A program made the translations under genes and the position numbers. Shown piece by piece: positions 49,811 to 57,924 of a DNA stretch of 64,000 nucleotides (position 1 is the first letter of the stretch; every line of letters begins with the position of its first letter). The notes beneath the pieces were generated by a model. The model did not search any database. It saw only the letters and a program-made list of their open reading frames with translations, and had not been told where the DNA came from. The stretch is taken from contig CAJTJV010000005.1 in assembly GCA_910576775.1 (NCBI GenBank), forward strand, positions 37,795 to 101,794, written 5' to 3'. This DNA is from an uncultured Muribaculaceae bacterium (lineage in GTDB: Bacteria > Bacteroidota > Bacteroidia > Bacteroidales > Muribaculaceae).

Positions 49811-50589
49811 ACGGATGTGACAATAAACCAAAGGCGGTTAATCTCTATCTGCTTATGCAGCAGTTCTGGCGGGAGAACGAGTACGAGCAATTTTCCACAG
49901 CGGAGATTGCGATGTATTTCTTCCTGATCGACCGTGCCAACCGACGCCGCTGGCAGATGCCGTTCAAGTGCCCGACCTCTGCCGTAAGTGACGCTATCAA
50001 GGTTACGCGTCAGACAGTTGTCAACGCCCGTGAGTCGCTTCGGGAACGCAACCTCATAACCTTCTCCAAAGGAACTGGCAAGGGTGGTTATCCTATGTAT
50101 TCACTTGTCTTGACTGATAGCTTGACGGAATCTTTGTCTGATGGATTGCCGGAAGATTTGCATGGTAGCTTGACAGAAAACTTGTCGGGAAACTTGACAC
50201 CCTATAATATAGAAGATAGAAATATCAAAGACAAAATTTCTTCTTCAAATAAAAAGGACGATGTGAGAATCCTGGATCTTGATAAACTTGAGGCTTTGTT
50301 GATTAGCGACGAGCCGTGGCTCAATGAAATCATTTCCCTACTTTCTTCCAGATGCCAGATAGACTTGCCGAATCTGAAATCTTACCTCGCCAACTTCTTC
50401 CGCTACCTCCGTTGCCAAGGAATGAAAGGCAGGGAAGAAGCGGACTGCCGCAGGTATTTCGTCAACTGGCTCAGAAAACAACCAATAGACAAACTCAAAA
50501 CCAATGCAACAAAACAACCGACAAATGACGCCCGTCGAAGTTCTGATGTCACAGCTTCTTCAGCGCGGGACTACGAGGGAGCGTTTTAG
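49807..50589 (+). CDS. DnaD-like replication protein
   Basis: A 260-residue protein. The N-terminal part (FSTAEIAMYFFLIDRANRRRW, CPTSAVSDAIKVTRQTVVNARESLRERNLI) is a winged helix resembling those of DnaD/primosomal proteins. A low-complexity linker (residues about 105-150) precedes a C-terminal helical region (LKSYLANFFRYLRCQGMKGREEADCRRYFVNWLRKQ). It starts at ATGA overlap with the previous gene and overlaps the DnaC-like gene by 86 bases in another frame, an unusually long overlap. It probably loads the helicase loader at the element's origin. Confidence 0.7.
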   Translation: MNGCDNKPKAVNLYLLMQQFWRENEYEQFSTAEIAMYFFLIDRANRRRWQMPFKCPTSAVSDAIKVTRQTVVNARESLRERNLITFSKGTGKGGYPMYSLVLTDSLTESLSDGLPEDLHGSLTENLSGNLTPYNIEDRNIKDKISSSNKKDDVRILDLDKLEALLISDEPWLNEIISLLSSRCQIDLPNLKSYLANFFRYLRCQGMKGREEADCRRYFVNWLRKQPIDKLKTNATKQPTNDARRSSDVTASSARDYEGAF

Positions 50590-51184
50590 GCTTCCTCTTT
50601 CAAAAGACGATGCCGCCCGTGTGCTCCTTGCCGCAGTCAAGGCCGAGGTGGAACATCGCTGCCGTACTTTTGTAATGAGCGACACTCTCAGGAATCACGC
50701 CATGCGGATAGCCGACTGGCTTACCGGTGACAATTCGCAGTTCGGACTGTTGCTGTGCGGAGGATGCGGAAACGGCAAGAGTACTTTTGTGAAAGCATTC
50801 CAGCAGATTCTCAACAAACTTTCGATAATCGTGGATGAATCTGCCGAGTACAAGGAGAAGTATCAAATTAGGATTTGCGATGCGCGTCATCTCACCAGAT
50901 TATGCAAGGACAACTATAACCAATGGCATAATTTGTGCAATCAAAGGATGCTCGCCATCGATGACCTCGGCACCGAGCCGTTGGAGATTATGGACTATGG
51001 GAATGTCTATTATCCGACAACCGATATGCTGACGATGCGCTACGACCGGCAACTTTTCACAATCATTACTACCAACCTCACTCCACAGGAAATCCGGGAA
51101 AAGTACGGTGACAGGATTGCCGACCGCCTTAACGAAATGATGGTCAAGATAGTCTTCGAGAATCACACTTATAGAAAGCCTTAA
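50504..51184 (+). CDS. DnaC-like AAA+ ATPase (helicase loader)
   Basis: A 226-residue ATPase with Walker A CGGCGNGKST, Walker B MLAIDDLG and sensor FTIITTNLTPQEI, as in DnaC/IstB-type loaders. Together with the DnaD-like gene it forms a helicase-recruiting pair, which points to autonomous or rolling-circle replication of the excised element. It ends 217 bases before mobC. Confidence 0.85.
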   Translation: MQQNNRQMTPVEVLMSQLLQRGTTRERFRLPLSKDDAARVLLAAVKAEVEHRCRTFVMSDTLRNHAMRIADWLTGDNSQFGLLLCGGCGNGKSTFVKAFQQILNKLSIIVDESAEYKEKYQIRICDARHLTRLCKDNYNQWHNLCNQRMLAIDDLGTEPLEIMDYGNVYYPTTDMLTMRYDRQLFTIITTNLTPQEIREKYGDRIADRLNEMMVKIVFENHTYRKP

Positions 51185-51269
51185 TCGGCAACCCGTGCGC
51201 TTGCGCGGCTTCTCCGCAATCGGAACGAAAGTGAAGATGGAGGAGGATTGCAAGGTTGTTTTTTATGTC

Positions 51270-51318
51270 CCATAAAAATTGGCATTGGCTCCCTATCGGT
51301 TGCCGGATAGCCAAAATT
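51270..51318. other. Candidate origin of transfer
   Basis: The 217-base gap before mobC contains an imperfect inverted repeat: AAAATTGGC...GGCT on the left (about 51276-51290) and ATAGCCAAAATTTT on the right (about 51308-51320), with CTATCGG/CCGGATAG inside. Mobilization elements usually place oriT just upstream of mobC/mobA, so this is the best candidate. Confidence 0.35.
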
Positions 51319-51401
51319 TTGAAATCATCCTGATTCCGCCTTCAACCTTTTATCCTCCTACATCATTTTTAACCCTCCTTTATAACTTTAACTTTTGACT
51401 T

Positions 51402-51746
51402 ATGACCAACAATAAGCGTGGGCGCAAGCCCAAACCGGAGTGGCAACGGCTCCGCAACGAGATCAAGTTGCACCTTGACGACGGAACATTCGCTGTGGTA
51501 AAGGACATGGCAAGCGAAGCTGGGCTGTCCCTCAACCGTTTCATAACACGGGCGGTCTTGGGCGCGAACATCCGCAAGGCACTGACCGAGGATGAATACC
51601 GTATGGTGCGCTCCCTTCAAGGTATTGCCAACAATCTCAACCAGCTTACCCGATGCGCCAACGGCATGGGTTTCGATTCGGTAGCTTCAAGGATTGACAG
51701 TCTGCTTGCTCTCACGCTCGATTTACTCTCCAAATTCCGTATGTGA
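51402..51746 (+). CDS. mobC: MobC-like relaxosome accessory protein
   Basis: A 114-residue basic protein with a ribbon-helix-helix-like N-terminal half (IKLHLDDGTFAVVKDMASEAGLSLNRFITRAVLG) and the MobC motif LQGIANNLNQLTR. It would bind and bend oriT for the relaxase. Its stop overlaps the relaxase start by one base. Confidence 0.85.
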   Translation: MTNNKRGRKPKPEWQRLRNEIKLHLDDGTFAVVKDMASEAGLSLNRFITRAVLGANIRKALTEDEYRMVRSLQGIANNLNQLTRCANGMGFDSVASRIDSLLALTLDLLSKFRM

Positions 51747-52849
51747 TGATAGCCAAATTCAAAAATCGTGTGGATTTCGCCGGCGTTGTCAGCTATGCCA
51801 ACGACAAAAAGAACGATGCCAAGCGAGGACGGCTCATCGCTCATCAGGGCGTGTGCATCGTTTCAAACGAGACCATCGCCGACAGTTTCAATACCCATCT
51901 GCGGCGCCCCGACATCCGAGGACGGGTACACCACCTTTCCCAGCCGGCAAAGCATGTGTCAATCTCATTCTCACCAAAAGATGCGTCATTATTCCCCGAC
52001 AACGAACATGGCGACCGCTTCATGGCACAGCTTGTAGAGGAATGGCTGCAAGGGATGGACATAACCAATGCCCAATATATCGTGGCGCGACATTTCGATA
52101 AGGCACACCCTCACTGCCACCTCGTGTTCAGCCGTATCGACCTCGACGGCAATGCGATCTCCGCATTCAATGAACGCATCCGCAGCGCAAAGATCTGCAA
52201 GAAAATAAAACTGCGTCACGGTCTGACATTCGGCAAATCATCAGGCGAGGATATTAACCGCGACAGGCTGCGCCCGATTCAAAGAACACTATTTGGTATG
52301 AGATCCGCAGTACTTTCAGCAGCCGAGTCTTCGACATCATGGACTGAATTTCAGAATGCTTTGGAATCCCAGAGCATCGAGGCCTGTTTCAGTTTCAACC
52401 GTTCGACCGGCGAACTCCGTGGCATAACCTTTGCAAAAGACGGCTACCGCTTTTCCGGTTCAAAACTCTCCAGGCAGAAGCTGACATACAGTAAACTCGC
52501 TGCTAAATTCGGAGAGATTTCAAGCCTGCGTGTTGCTGATTTACCCGCCAAATCCACACAACAGGCATCCGGAATTGACTCATCTTCAGATTCAAAAGAA
52601 AAGGTTCTGAAAACGCCAACCAAATTCAAAAAGGAGAATATCGAAACGATGGTACCCACTGCACATGAGCCTGTTATATCAATTATACCACTCTCCGCCA
52701 TAATCGAGCTATTAGCCGGAGGCCCCGTAGTTGTGTCCTCAGGAGGTGGAGGCACCACCAATGATCTTGATTGGAACGATGAACGCCGTCGCCGTCAGGA
52801 AGCCATCGAAAACCGATACATTCACACACCATTCAAACGCAGAAGATGA
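51746..52849 (+). CDS. mobA: MobA-type relaxase
   Basis: A 367-residue relaxase (MOB-P type). Motif I has the likely nicking Tyr in GVVSYANDKK. The metal-binding motif III is RHFDKAHPHCHLVFSRID, and a preceding RVHHLSQPAKHVSISFSPKD block is typical of Bacteroides mobilization proteins. The C-terminus is Ser/Lys-rich and ends in a Gly-rich and basic tail. I use the ATG at 51746 rather than the GTG one codon earlier. With MobC it lets the island be moved by a co-resident conjugative element. Confidence 0.92.
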   Translation: MIAKFKNRVDFAGVVSYANDKKNDAKRGRLIAHQGVCIVSNETIADSFNTHLRRPDIRGRVHHLSQPAKHVSISFSPKDASLFPDNEHGDRFMAQLVEEWLQGMDITNAQYIVARHFDKAHPHCHLVFSRIDLDGNAISAFNERIRSAKICKKIKLRHGLTFGKSSGEDINRDRLRPIQRTLFGMRSAVLSAAESSTSWTEFQNALESQSIEACFSFNRSTGELRGITFAKDGYRFSGSKLSRQKLTYSKLAAKFGEISSLRVADLPAKSTQQASGIDSSSDSKEKVLKTPTKFKKENIETMVPTAHEPVISIIPLSAIIELLAGGPVVVSSGGGGTTNDLDWNDERRRRQEAIENRYIHTPFKRRR

Positions 52850-53442
52850 ACGCAAAAGACAAAGAATACATCGACCGCCAGACCAACCAACTCCGTTCGG
52901 ACATCAATCAGCTGTCCGAGCGATTGGTTGCGCTTGAAGGCCTACCGGTTGAATTGCCCGGCTCCGATATTATCAAAGTGGAAGTTGACATGACGCAATT
53001 TCGCTCAATCGTCGAGGAATACTTCAATCAAACCATCAATGACTTTGAGAGCAAACAATCATCATTACTCGCCCTATACGATTATATGGCCAAGACTCTG
53101 AACAAAAATCTCGAAATCACAAACGAGCGATACAAACTTATCCACTCCGGACTTGTCCTGATTCACAAACGATTCCTTTCCTCCAAGACTGCCAAAAAGC
53201 CCCAACAGCAACCCGTAACCACACCGCAGCCTTCAAAAATACATCCCCGATTACTCGCCAGCCTCCCATCCGGCATGCTCCCGGCAATCCATGAGTTGCG
53301 TCATCGCCTCACCGTCCGCATCCGCTCATGGTTCACCGGCCATTTCACCCTCCAACGCGGCTATATCATCCTGTCCCTCCTTTTATACCTCGCCCTCTTC
53401 CTTCTCCTCGCCACCAACCGCTTCTCCATCACCATCAACTAG
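52846..53442 (+). CDS. Coiled-coil mobilization accessory protein with C-terminal membrane helix
   Basis: A 198-residue protein overlapping mobA by 4 bases. It has an N-terminal coiled coil (YIDRQTNQLRSDINQLSERLVALEG), a helical middle, a Pro/Gln linker (KKPQQQPVTTPQP) and one C-terminal transmembrane segment (IILSLLLYLALFLLLATN). The 3' third is strikingly C-rich, matching the odd codon style of the mnmE 3' end. It may tether the relaxosome to the membrane. Confidence 0.65.
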   Translation: MNAKDKEYIDRQTNQLRSDINQLSERLVALEGLPVELPGSDIIKVEVDMTQFRSIVEEYFNQTINDFESKQSSLLALYDYMAKTLNKNLEITNERYKLIHSGLVLIHKRFLSSKTAKKPQQQPVTTPQPSKIHPRLLASLPSGMLPAIHELRHRLTVRIRSWFTGHFTLQRGYIILSLLLYLALFLLLATNRFSITIN

Positions 53443-53452
53443 AATTTCAACT

Positions 53453-53575
53453 ATGACTTTATCCTTATATGGAGGCATCCAACTCTTCGCCCTCGTCTTC
53501 TCCAAGGACTCATCGGACTGCCGCTTGCACAGCAAGAACCCGACGTCACCTGCATGCGCCTCTACTAATACCTAA
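53453..53575 (+). CDS. Possible 40-residue peptide
   Basis: An ATG-started frame of 40 codons (MTLSLYGGIQLFALVFSKDS...) begins 10 bases after the accessory gene and ends just before a hairpin. Its composition continues the C-rich style of the preceding gene. No homologue is recognised and it may be non-coding. Confidence 0.25.
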   Translation: MTLSLYGGIQLFALVFSKDSSDCRLHSKNPTSPACASTNT

Positions 53576-53576
53576 A

Positions 53577-53620
53577 CATAGCCCGACAGTAATCTCTTCG
53601 TAGATATTTGTCGGGCTATG
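53577..53620. terminator. Hairpin between the island genes and the restriction locus
   Basis: A perfect 12-base stem (CATAGCCCGACA and TGTCGGGCTATG, 20-base loop) lies between convergent genes. There is only a weak T-run on either side. It is the last structure before the recombinase fragment. Confidence 0.6.
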
Positions 53621-53631
53621 CTATATTCCAT

Positions 53632-54105
53632 TTACCAAGTGATTACCCGGTCAACAATGTCTTGCTGTTCAGCTGAGGTTCGACGGAGATAGATTCGGGT
53701 TGTTTCAATGCTCTCATGACCCATTAGGTCGGCGAGGAGAGATAGATCATTGAACTTTTCGAGAAAGTTCTTTGCAAAGCGATGGCGGAATGAGTGGGGA
53801 TATATAACCTTTTCATTCAGACCGTATTTCTTAGCATAGTGCTTCAACTGTTGAGAGATACCCCTCGGCGTGATTCTCTCTCCGAAGCGATTGAGAAACA
53901 GATAGCCTGTTGCACGGTTCTCGGAATTAAGCCAGTCCATAGCTTCCAATCGGAGTTTCTTCGGGATGAAAAGGCGACGAATCTTACCACCTTTTGTGTA
54001 GATATCATAGTAGCCTAATGCCACATGTTCTGCTTTGAGTTGTACCAGTTCGCTAACGCGGGCTCCGGTGGCGGCAAGAAAGCGCACCACGAAGTACCAT
54101 GTTAG
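53632..54105 (-). pseudogene. C-terminal catalytic half of the hsdS-shuffling tyrosine recombinase
   Basis: This is the catalytic domain of a XerC-like recombinase: TWYFVVRFLAATGARVSELV (catalytic Arg), YPHSFRHRFAKNFLEKF (His-x-x-Arg) and LMGHESIETTRIYLRRT (His and nucleophilic Tyr). The SAM-like N-terminal domain is missing here and lies 5.1 kb away at 59201-59535. The break falls in codons LT before WYF. From the junction the open frame runs a further five codons into the inserted element (MYGKI). The two halves together give a normal recombinase of about 267 residues. Disrupted as it stands; possibly reversible. Confidence 0.85.
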
Positions 54106-54290
54106 TATTTTGCCATACATTCACTGACATTCAAGAAGATTTATTATCATTCATTTTCAAATAGTTAGATTCTTGATTGTTTCTATCCGTTTTCCTCAAA
54201 TTGCTCTTATTTTCGCATTCAGTACACAATTAGTACGATTCGATTGTTAATATCTGTTGTGAGCCGTTTTCACGTTTGATTACGCCTCAT

Positions 54291-54298
54291 TACCTTTG
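54291..54298 (+). promoter_or_regulatory. -7 element of the element integrase gene
   Basis: TACCTTTG followed by C lies 22 bases before the start codon. The -33 region (GTTTT, 20 bases upstream) is a weak match. Confidence 0.45.
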
Positions 54299-54320
54299 CA
54301 TAAAACAAAGATAATCACCT

Positions 54321-55580
54321 ATGGCTAAAGTAGAAAGCAAGAACAAACAGAACCCGAAACTCGTACAGTCCGAATTGCAGGACGGTCGGGCAAGCCTTGC
54401 GTTGGAGTATTACCTCGGACGCAACGAAACCCCGGTGCTTGATGAAAACGGCAACCATGTCCTCTATACAGAGGGGGCGATGAATGGAAAGCCGAAATAT
54501 AAAATCAGGCATATTCGCAAACGAGAGGTACTGAACCTCTATATATGGCTGCACCCTCGCAACCAACAGGAGCGCACCCAAAACAAGAATACTCTCGCAC
54601 TCGCAGAGAAGATAAGGTTTGAGCGCGAGCAGGAATTTCTCGAAGACCGTGAGGGATACCGACTGAAAAAGGACGGAGAGAACGACTTTATCAAATACTT
54701 CCGCAAGCATTGGGAGAACGAGCTGTATTCAAAGCCCGTGAGAGTCACCTATAAGACCTCATACAACCGTTTCATGAGATTCCTTGCAGCCACGCCACGG
54801 TTCCAACGCTACACGTCATTTCTCCGCATGGAACTGATTACACCCGAAATGGTGACATCATTCACTGATTTTCTGAAAAAGGTTGCCAAAGGAGAGGGAG
54901 CGCACAAGTCCTACTATATGTTCCGAACCGTAATTCTTCATGCCATCGAGGAGGGTCTGATGAAAAAGAATCCGTGCAAGGGAATCGTAATACATCGTGA
55001 CGTGAACACGCTGAAAAAAGAGATTCTGACAATGGATGAAATCAAACGCCTTGCCGCTACTCATTACGAGGGAGAGGACACGGCGTTGCAACGTGCATTT
55101 CTCTTTTGTTGTTTCACCGGCATACGTTGGTGCGATACCATGAGCCTTACATACGCCAATGTCGATTTCTCGGCAAAGATTCTACGATTCAACCAACAAA
55201 AGACGGAGGGACGTAGCGCACACAGTGGTGTCACAATACCATTAAGTCCGACATTGCTGAAACTCATCGGAGAACCTACACAGCACACATCCGAAAAGAT
55301 ATTCAACATCACCTGCTACCGTACAACCGCAATCACACGTTTGCAAAAATGGGTAAAGACAGCAGGAATCAACAAGAATATCACATGGCATTGCGCCCGC
55401 CACAGCTTTGCGGTGAATGTACTTGGCGCAGGGGCGAACATCAAGACAGTTGCTTCTCTTATGGGACATTCAAGCATCAAGATGACCGAGAAATATCTAC
55501 ACGTCATAGACCAGCAGAAGCAGGACGCAATCAACAGCCTCGGGGACCTTGACTATGACTGCGAGGCTGTCAGCGTATAG
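54321..55580 (+). CDS. int: Tyrosine integrase of the 5.1 kb element
   Basis: A 419-residue integrase with an N-terminal arm-binding domain (ASLALEYYLGRNETPVLDENG, then KIRHIRKREVLNLYIWLHP), a SAM-like domain (about 110-230) and a catalytic domain with TGIRWCDTMSLTY (Arg), HCARHSFAVNVLGAGANIK (His-x-x-Arg) and MGHSSIKMTEKYLHV (His, Tyr). It belongs to the family of Bacteroidetes transposon integrases and is clearly different from the mnmE-island integrase. It is the only gene of the element in plus orientation and ends in a strong terminator. Confidence 0.92.
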   Translation: MAKVESKNKQNPKLVQSELQDGRASLALEYYLGRNETPVLDENGNHVLYTEGAMNGKPKYKIRHIRKREVLNLYIWLHPRNQQERTQNKNTLALAEKIRFEREQEFLEDREGYRLKKDGENDFIKYFRKHWENELYSKPVRVTYKTSYNRFMRFLAATPRFQRYTSFLRMELITPEMVTSFTDFLKKVAKGEGAHKSYYMFRTVILHAIEEGLMKKNPCKGIVIHRDVNTLKKEILTMDEIKRLAATHYEGEDTALQRAFLFCCFTGIRWCDTMSLTYANVDFSAKILRFNQQKTEGRSAHSGVTIPLSPTLLKLIGEPTQHTSEKIFNITCYRTTAITRLQKWVKTAGINKNITWHCARHSFAVNVLGAGANIKTVASLMGHSSIKMTEKYLHVIDQQKQDAINSLGDLDYDCEAVSV

Positions 55581-55589
55581 AATTATCCT

Positions 55590-55928
55590 TGGCATTTTTG
55601 ACACTTTGGCATTTTCAGAACTCTCTGATTCGGCATCGGAGGGTTCTTCTTTTTTTCGTTGCCTATTACTGAAAATTTGGTTTGGTTCGGTACGGGGGTG
55701 TATATATAAGGCTAAACCGAACTCGGAACACCATTGGGTATAAAGGGGCGACGAAAAGAAAAAATCAATGATTTTCGCTTGCATTATCTGCACTATATGC
55801 ATTTTGGAACGTAAAAATGCAGGAAATGCAAAAAGTGTAATGATGTCAGTTAGCATTTTTCAGTGATAACCTTATGCACACTTTGCACCCTTGCACACTT
55901 TGAAAATGCCAAAGTGTCAAAAATGCCA
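55590..55928. repeat. 28-bp perfect inverted repeat flanking 283 bp
   Basis: The same 28 bases (beginning TGGCATTTTTGACACTTTGG) occur at 55590-55617 and in reverse complement at 55901-55928. The interval also has many short CACTTTG, GCACACTTTG and AAATGCA repeats. The left arm abuts the integrase terminator stem. The array may be integrase arm sites or a replication/partition site. Confidence 0.75.
55617..55658 (+). terminator. Terminator of the element integrase
   Basis: A 13-base stem (AGAACTCTCTGAT at 55617-55629 with ATCGGAGGGTTCT at 55635-55647, two wobble pairs, 5-base loop) is followed by TCTTTTTTTTCG. Confidence 0.8.
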
Positions 55929-56028
55929 CGATGTAATCTTGAAACTTGGCTTATGCAGAGAAATCCTCTTTATTGATAAAGTTTATTGATAAAGTTGACT
56001 TCTCACATTGTGCAAAAGTGCAAGAAAT

Positions 56029-56346
56029 TCAAAAGGTAACAATGAGAAAAAATAGGATAATGACAACGAGAAAAAGCCAAATCCAAATGGTCGGCAAGAT
56101 ACCTTTCGGGTGTACCGAAAGAGTGTATCCCTTGCTCCCGATGGTCGAGGAAATCATTACAACGACTACTCCTATTACAATCGCTACATTGGCAAAATGG
56201 ATATAACCACTGTGGTGATTATCGTCATTTAGATGAGGAGAAAAGAGGAGTGCAAGGATATGTTTCGGGATTTCTTTTTTCGTTGAAAAATAATTTCCGA
56301 AACCGCGACCAATATTGTGGTCGCTCTTTGCTTTTTTCGTTGCCAT
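56029..56346 (-). CDS. Small membrane protein (105 residues)
   Basis: A 105-residue frame with a basic soluble N-terminus (MATKKAKSDHNIGRGFGNYF, then STKKEIPKHILALLF) and two strongly hydrophobic helices (about 51-68 and 84-105). The ordered layout and loss of any such order in the opposite frames favour a real gene, but no homologue is recognised. A small hairpin (CCACT/AGTGG) precedes its start. It runs in the same direction as the three cargo genes, 346 bases downstream. Confidence 0.45.
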   Translation of the reverse strand: MATKKAKSDHNIGRGFGNYFSTKKEIPKHILALLFSPHLNDDNHHSGYIHFANVAIVIGVVVVMISSTIGSKGYTLSVHPKGILPTIWIWLFLVVIILFFLIVTF

Positions 56347-56509
56347 AATAGACCACTTGAGAGTGGAGCGAGTTTATGTTTAGGTATTACCTGTAATTCC
56401 AAAACGCTCCACAACATCATCTCCCGATAACGCCCTCTAACATCAATGACGAAATGACTGAATGGCAAAGTGACCAATCATCCGGATGATTAAATGATTC
56501 GATGAATTG

Positions 56510-56545
56510 ATGACTGAATGATTAGTCATCCAATCATTCAGTCAT
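56510..56545. repeat. 14-bp inverted repeat with ATGATT iterations
   Basis: ATGACTGAATGATT (56510-56523) and AATCATTCAGTCAT (56532-56545) form a perfect stem. Upstream (56484-56511) are several further ATGA/ATGATT copies. The roughly 345-base gap between 56346 and 56692 holds no other gene; its last 100 bases show nothing recognisable. Confidence 0.6.
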
Positions 56546-56691
56546 TCCGTAAATCAATATCAAAGCCAATGCAAAATACAAACACAACACCGTCATGGAA
56601 ATTACACCGTTTGGAAATTCCTTAGCATATTAGGGAATTTTCCGAGCCGCATTGCCTGGCAACGCTGAAAATATCCCCAATATGCCAAAGG

Positions 56692-57411
56692 TCAACCTTT
56701 GGAATCCTCACCGTTATTTCTCATCATTGAAACAAACGCATTGGCATCTATATCCAATGTCTGATTGTTTCGCAAGAACCAAGCAATATAATTTGGGTCG
56801 GTTGCAAAGATTTCTCGAAAGGTTTTTCCTTTATACTTCCCAAAAGAAATTACGTCATCGGGAGTTGCTTTTGGGAACACTCGATTTATTTCGGTCTCAA
56901 TAATACGCTCTCTATCCGATGAATTTTCCGGGATATTTAACAGTTGGTCGAAATCGACCCTAAAATAAGGGTCTTTCTCCATTAGCCAAAAGATGTATTT
57001 AGGGTCTTGTGAATATATATCTTTTATGGTCTTTCCTTTGTGTTTCCCAAATTCAATCACATAGTCAGCATGACGAGTAGGAAATATTTCATTCATGTCA
57101 ACACCGGGAACATCAAGCAGAACCCATTCCCCACATCCGGCACAAGGAATTTCTTCATCCGTGATTTGAGGATAACATTGTTCTCGATATTCATTATTTG
57201 GCTTACCATCCACAAAGCACTTCCCATAGGCTTTGCCGTATTTACCACGAGGCTTAACCGTTTCAACTAAGAAAGTCCTATCTCGATTAGGATCAAGACG
57301 TCTTTCTTCGCTTGAAGAACGAGCCAATCCCAACTCACATCTTTTCACCAAGAATGGAGTCCGCTTGCCAATGTTATAGTATATGCTGAATATATTATCG
57401 CTTGGATACAT
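56692..57411 (-). CDS. Protein with two ExoX-C-like domains
   Basis: A 239-residue soluble protein. Two related units are visible: YVIEFGKHKGKTIKDIYSQDPKYIFWLM (about 116-143) and DVISFGKYKGKTFREIFATDPNYIAWFL (about 186-213). This FGK-x-KGK...DPxYIxWxL pattern is that of the exodeoxyribonuclease X C-terminal domain, which is thought to bind nucleic acid. There is no nuclease domain. The N-terminal half has a CAGCGEW cysteine pair and an unknown fold. It is the last gene of a three-gene cargo operon, 3 bases after the lipoprotein. Confidence 0.65.
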   Translation of the reverse strand: MYPSDNIFSIYYNIGKRTPFLVKRCELGLARSSSEERRLDPNRDRTFLVETVKPRGKYGKAYGKCFVDGKPNNEYREQCYPQITDEEIPCAGCGEWVLLDVPGVDMNEIFPTRHADYVIEFGKHKGKTIKDIYSQDPKYIFWLMEKDPYFRVDFDQLLNIPENSSDRERIIETEINRVFPKATPDDVISFGKYKGKTFREIFATDPNYIAWFLRNNQTLDIDANAFVSMMRNNGEDSKG

Positions 57412-57414
57412 GTG

Positions 57415-57924
57415 CTATTTCTTTGAATTGAATAATGGCCTTAGCGCACTTTGGATTGCTTTCCGAACATCATCAGCTTCTGTTTCACCTTGACCCTCTG
57501 CCGTGCAAGTGCAAATTGGACGCTGTGTATATGCTGATATAAACTGAATTGTAACCTCTATGGAATATCCGAGATTGACATTTCTTCGCCCCGTTTCTCC
57601 AAAGTTCACAATCATTGTTTCTTTTGCGTTGTTCGGATTCACTTCATTGACTTGGATAAATCCGTTCTTAAAAAGAATACCAGATATTAGAGAGGCTGGG
57701 TTAATGGATTTGGTGGTTCCTCCATAAACGCCATACTGATTGCCAAACACCCCTGAACTTGACGTGTAATCTCCCGTGGGTGATATGTAGAAATAACGAT
57801 AATTGTTAATAGAATCATCGTAAGTGTGGATGATAGGAGGACGCATAGATGCGCACCCACTCAATATACAGATAGCCAATAAAGACATTAGGCTTATGTA
57901 AGCGTGCTTATAAATCCTCTCCAT
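57415..57924 (-). CDS. Lipoprotein of unknown function
   Basis: A 169-residue lipoprotein (start at 57924, MERIYKHAYISLMSLLAICI, lipobox LSGC). The mature part has YRYFYISPTGDYTSSSGVFGNQYGVYGG, a Gly/Tyr-rich segment, then NLGYSIEVTIQFISAYTQRPICTCTAEGQGETEADDVRKAIQSALRPLF. The C-terminal beta-plus-helix pattern resembles envelope lipoproteins that act on the same face as outer membrane assembly factors, but no family is recognised. Its start overlaps the upstream gene by 17 bases, so the two are translated together. Confidence 0.6.
   Translation of the reverse strand: MERIYKHAYISLMSLLAICILSGCASMRPPIIHTYDDSINNYRYFYISPTGDYTSSSGVFGNQYGVYGGTTKSINPASLISGILFKNGFIQVNEVNPNNAKETMIVNFGETGRRNVNLGYSIEVTIQFISAYTQRPICTCTAEGQGETEADDVRKAIQSALRPLFNSKK

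Larger units (their letters stand above)
45479..53620 (+). mobile_element. Mobilizable genomic island integrated at the mnmE 3' end
   Basis: All genes from 45747 to 53442 run in the same direction and encode integration (two HTH proteins, a tyrosine integrase), maintenance (HigBA), replication-like (DnaD- and DnaC-like) and mobilization (MobC, MobA, accessory) functions. The left edge is placed at mnmE. The right edge is uncertain: it may be near the hairpin at 53577-53620, or the restriction locus may be further cargo with the far attachment site beyond this window. I found no second copy of the mnmE 3' sequence. Confidence 0.65.

Noticed and set aside
53440..53632. Right attachment site of the mnmE island
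   Set aside because: No repeat of the mnmE 3' end could be found here by eye; resemblance is limited to general C-richness.
55946..56206. 86-codon plus-strand frame in the inner element
   Set aside because: It overlaps the better-formed small membrane protein on the other strand and has no ordered composition.
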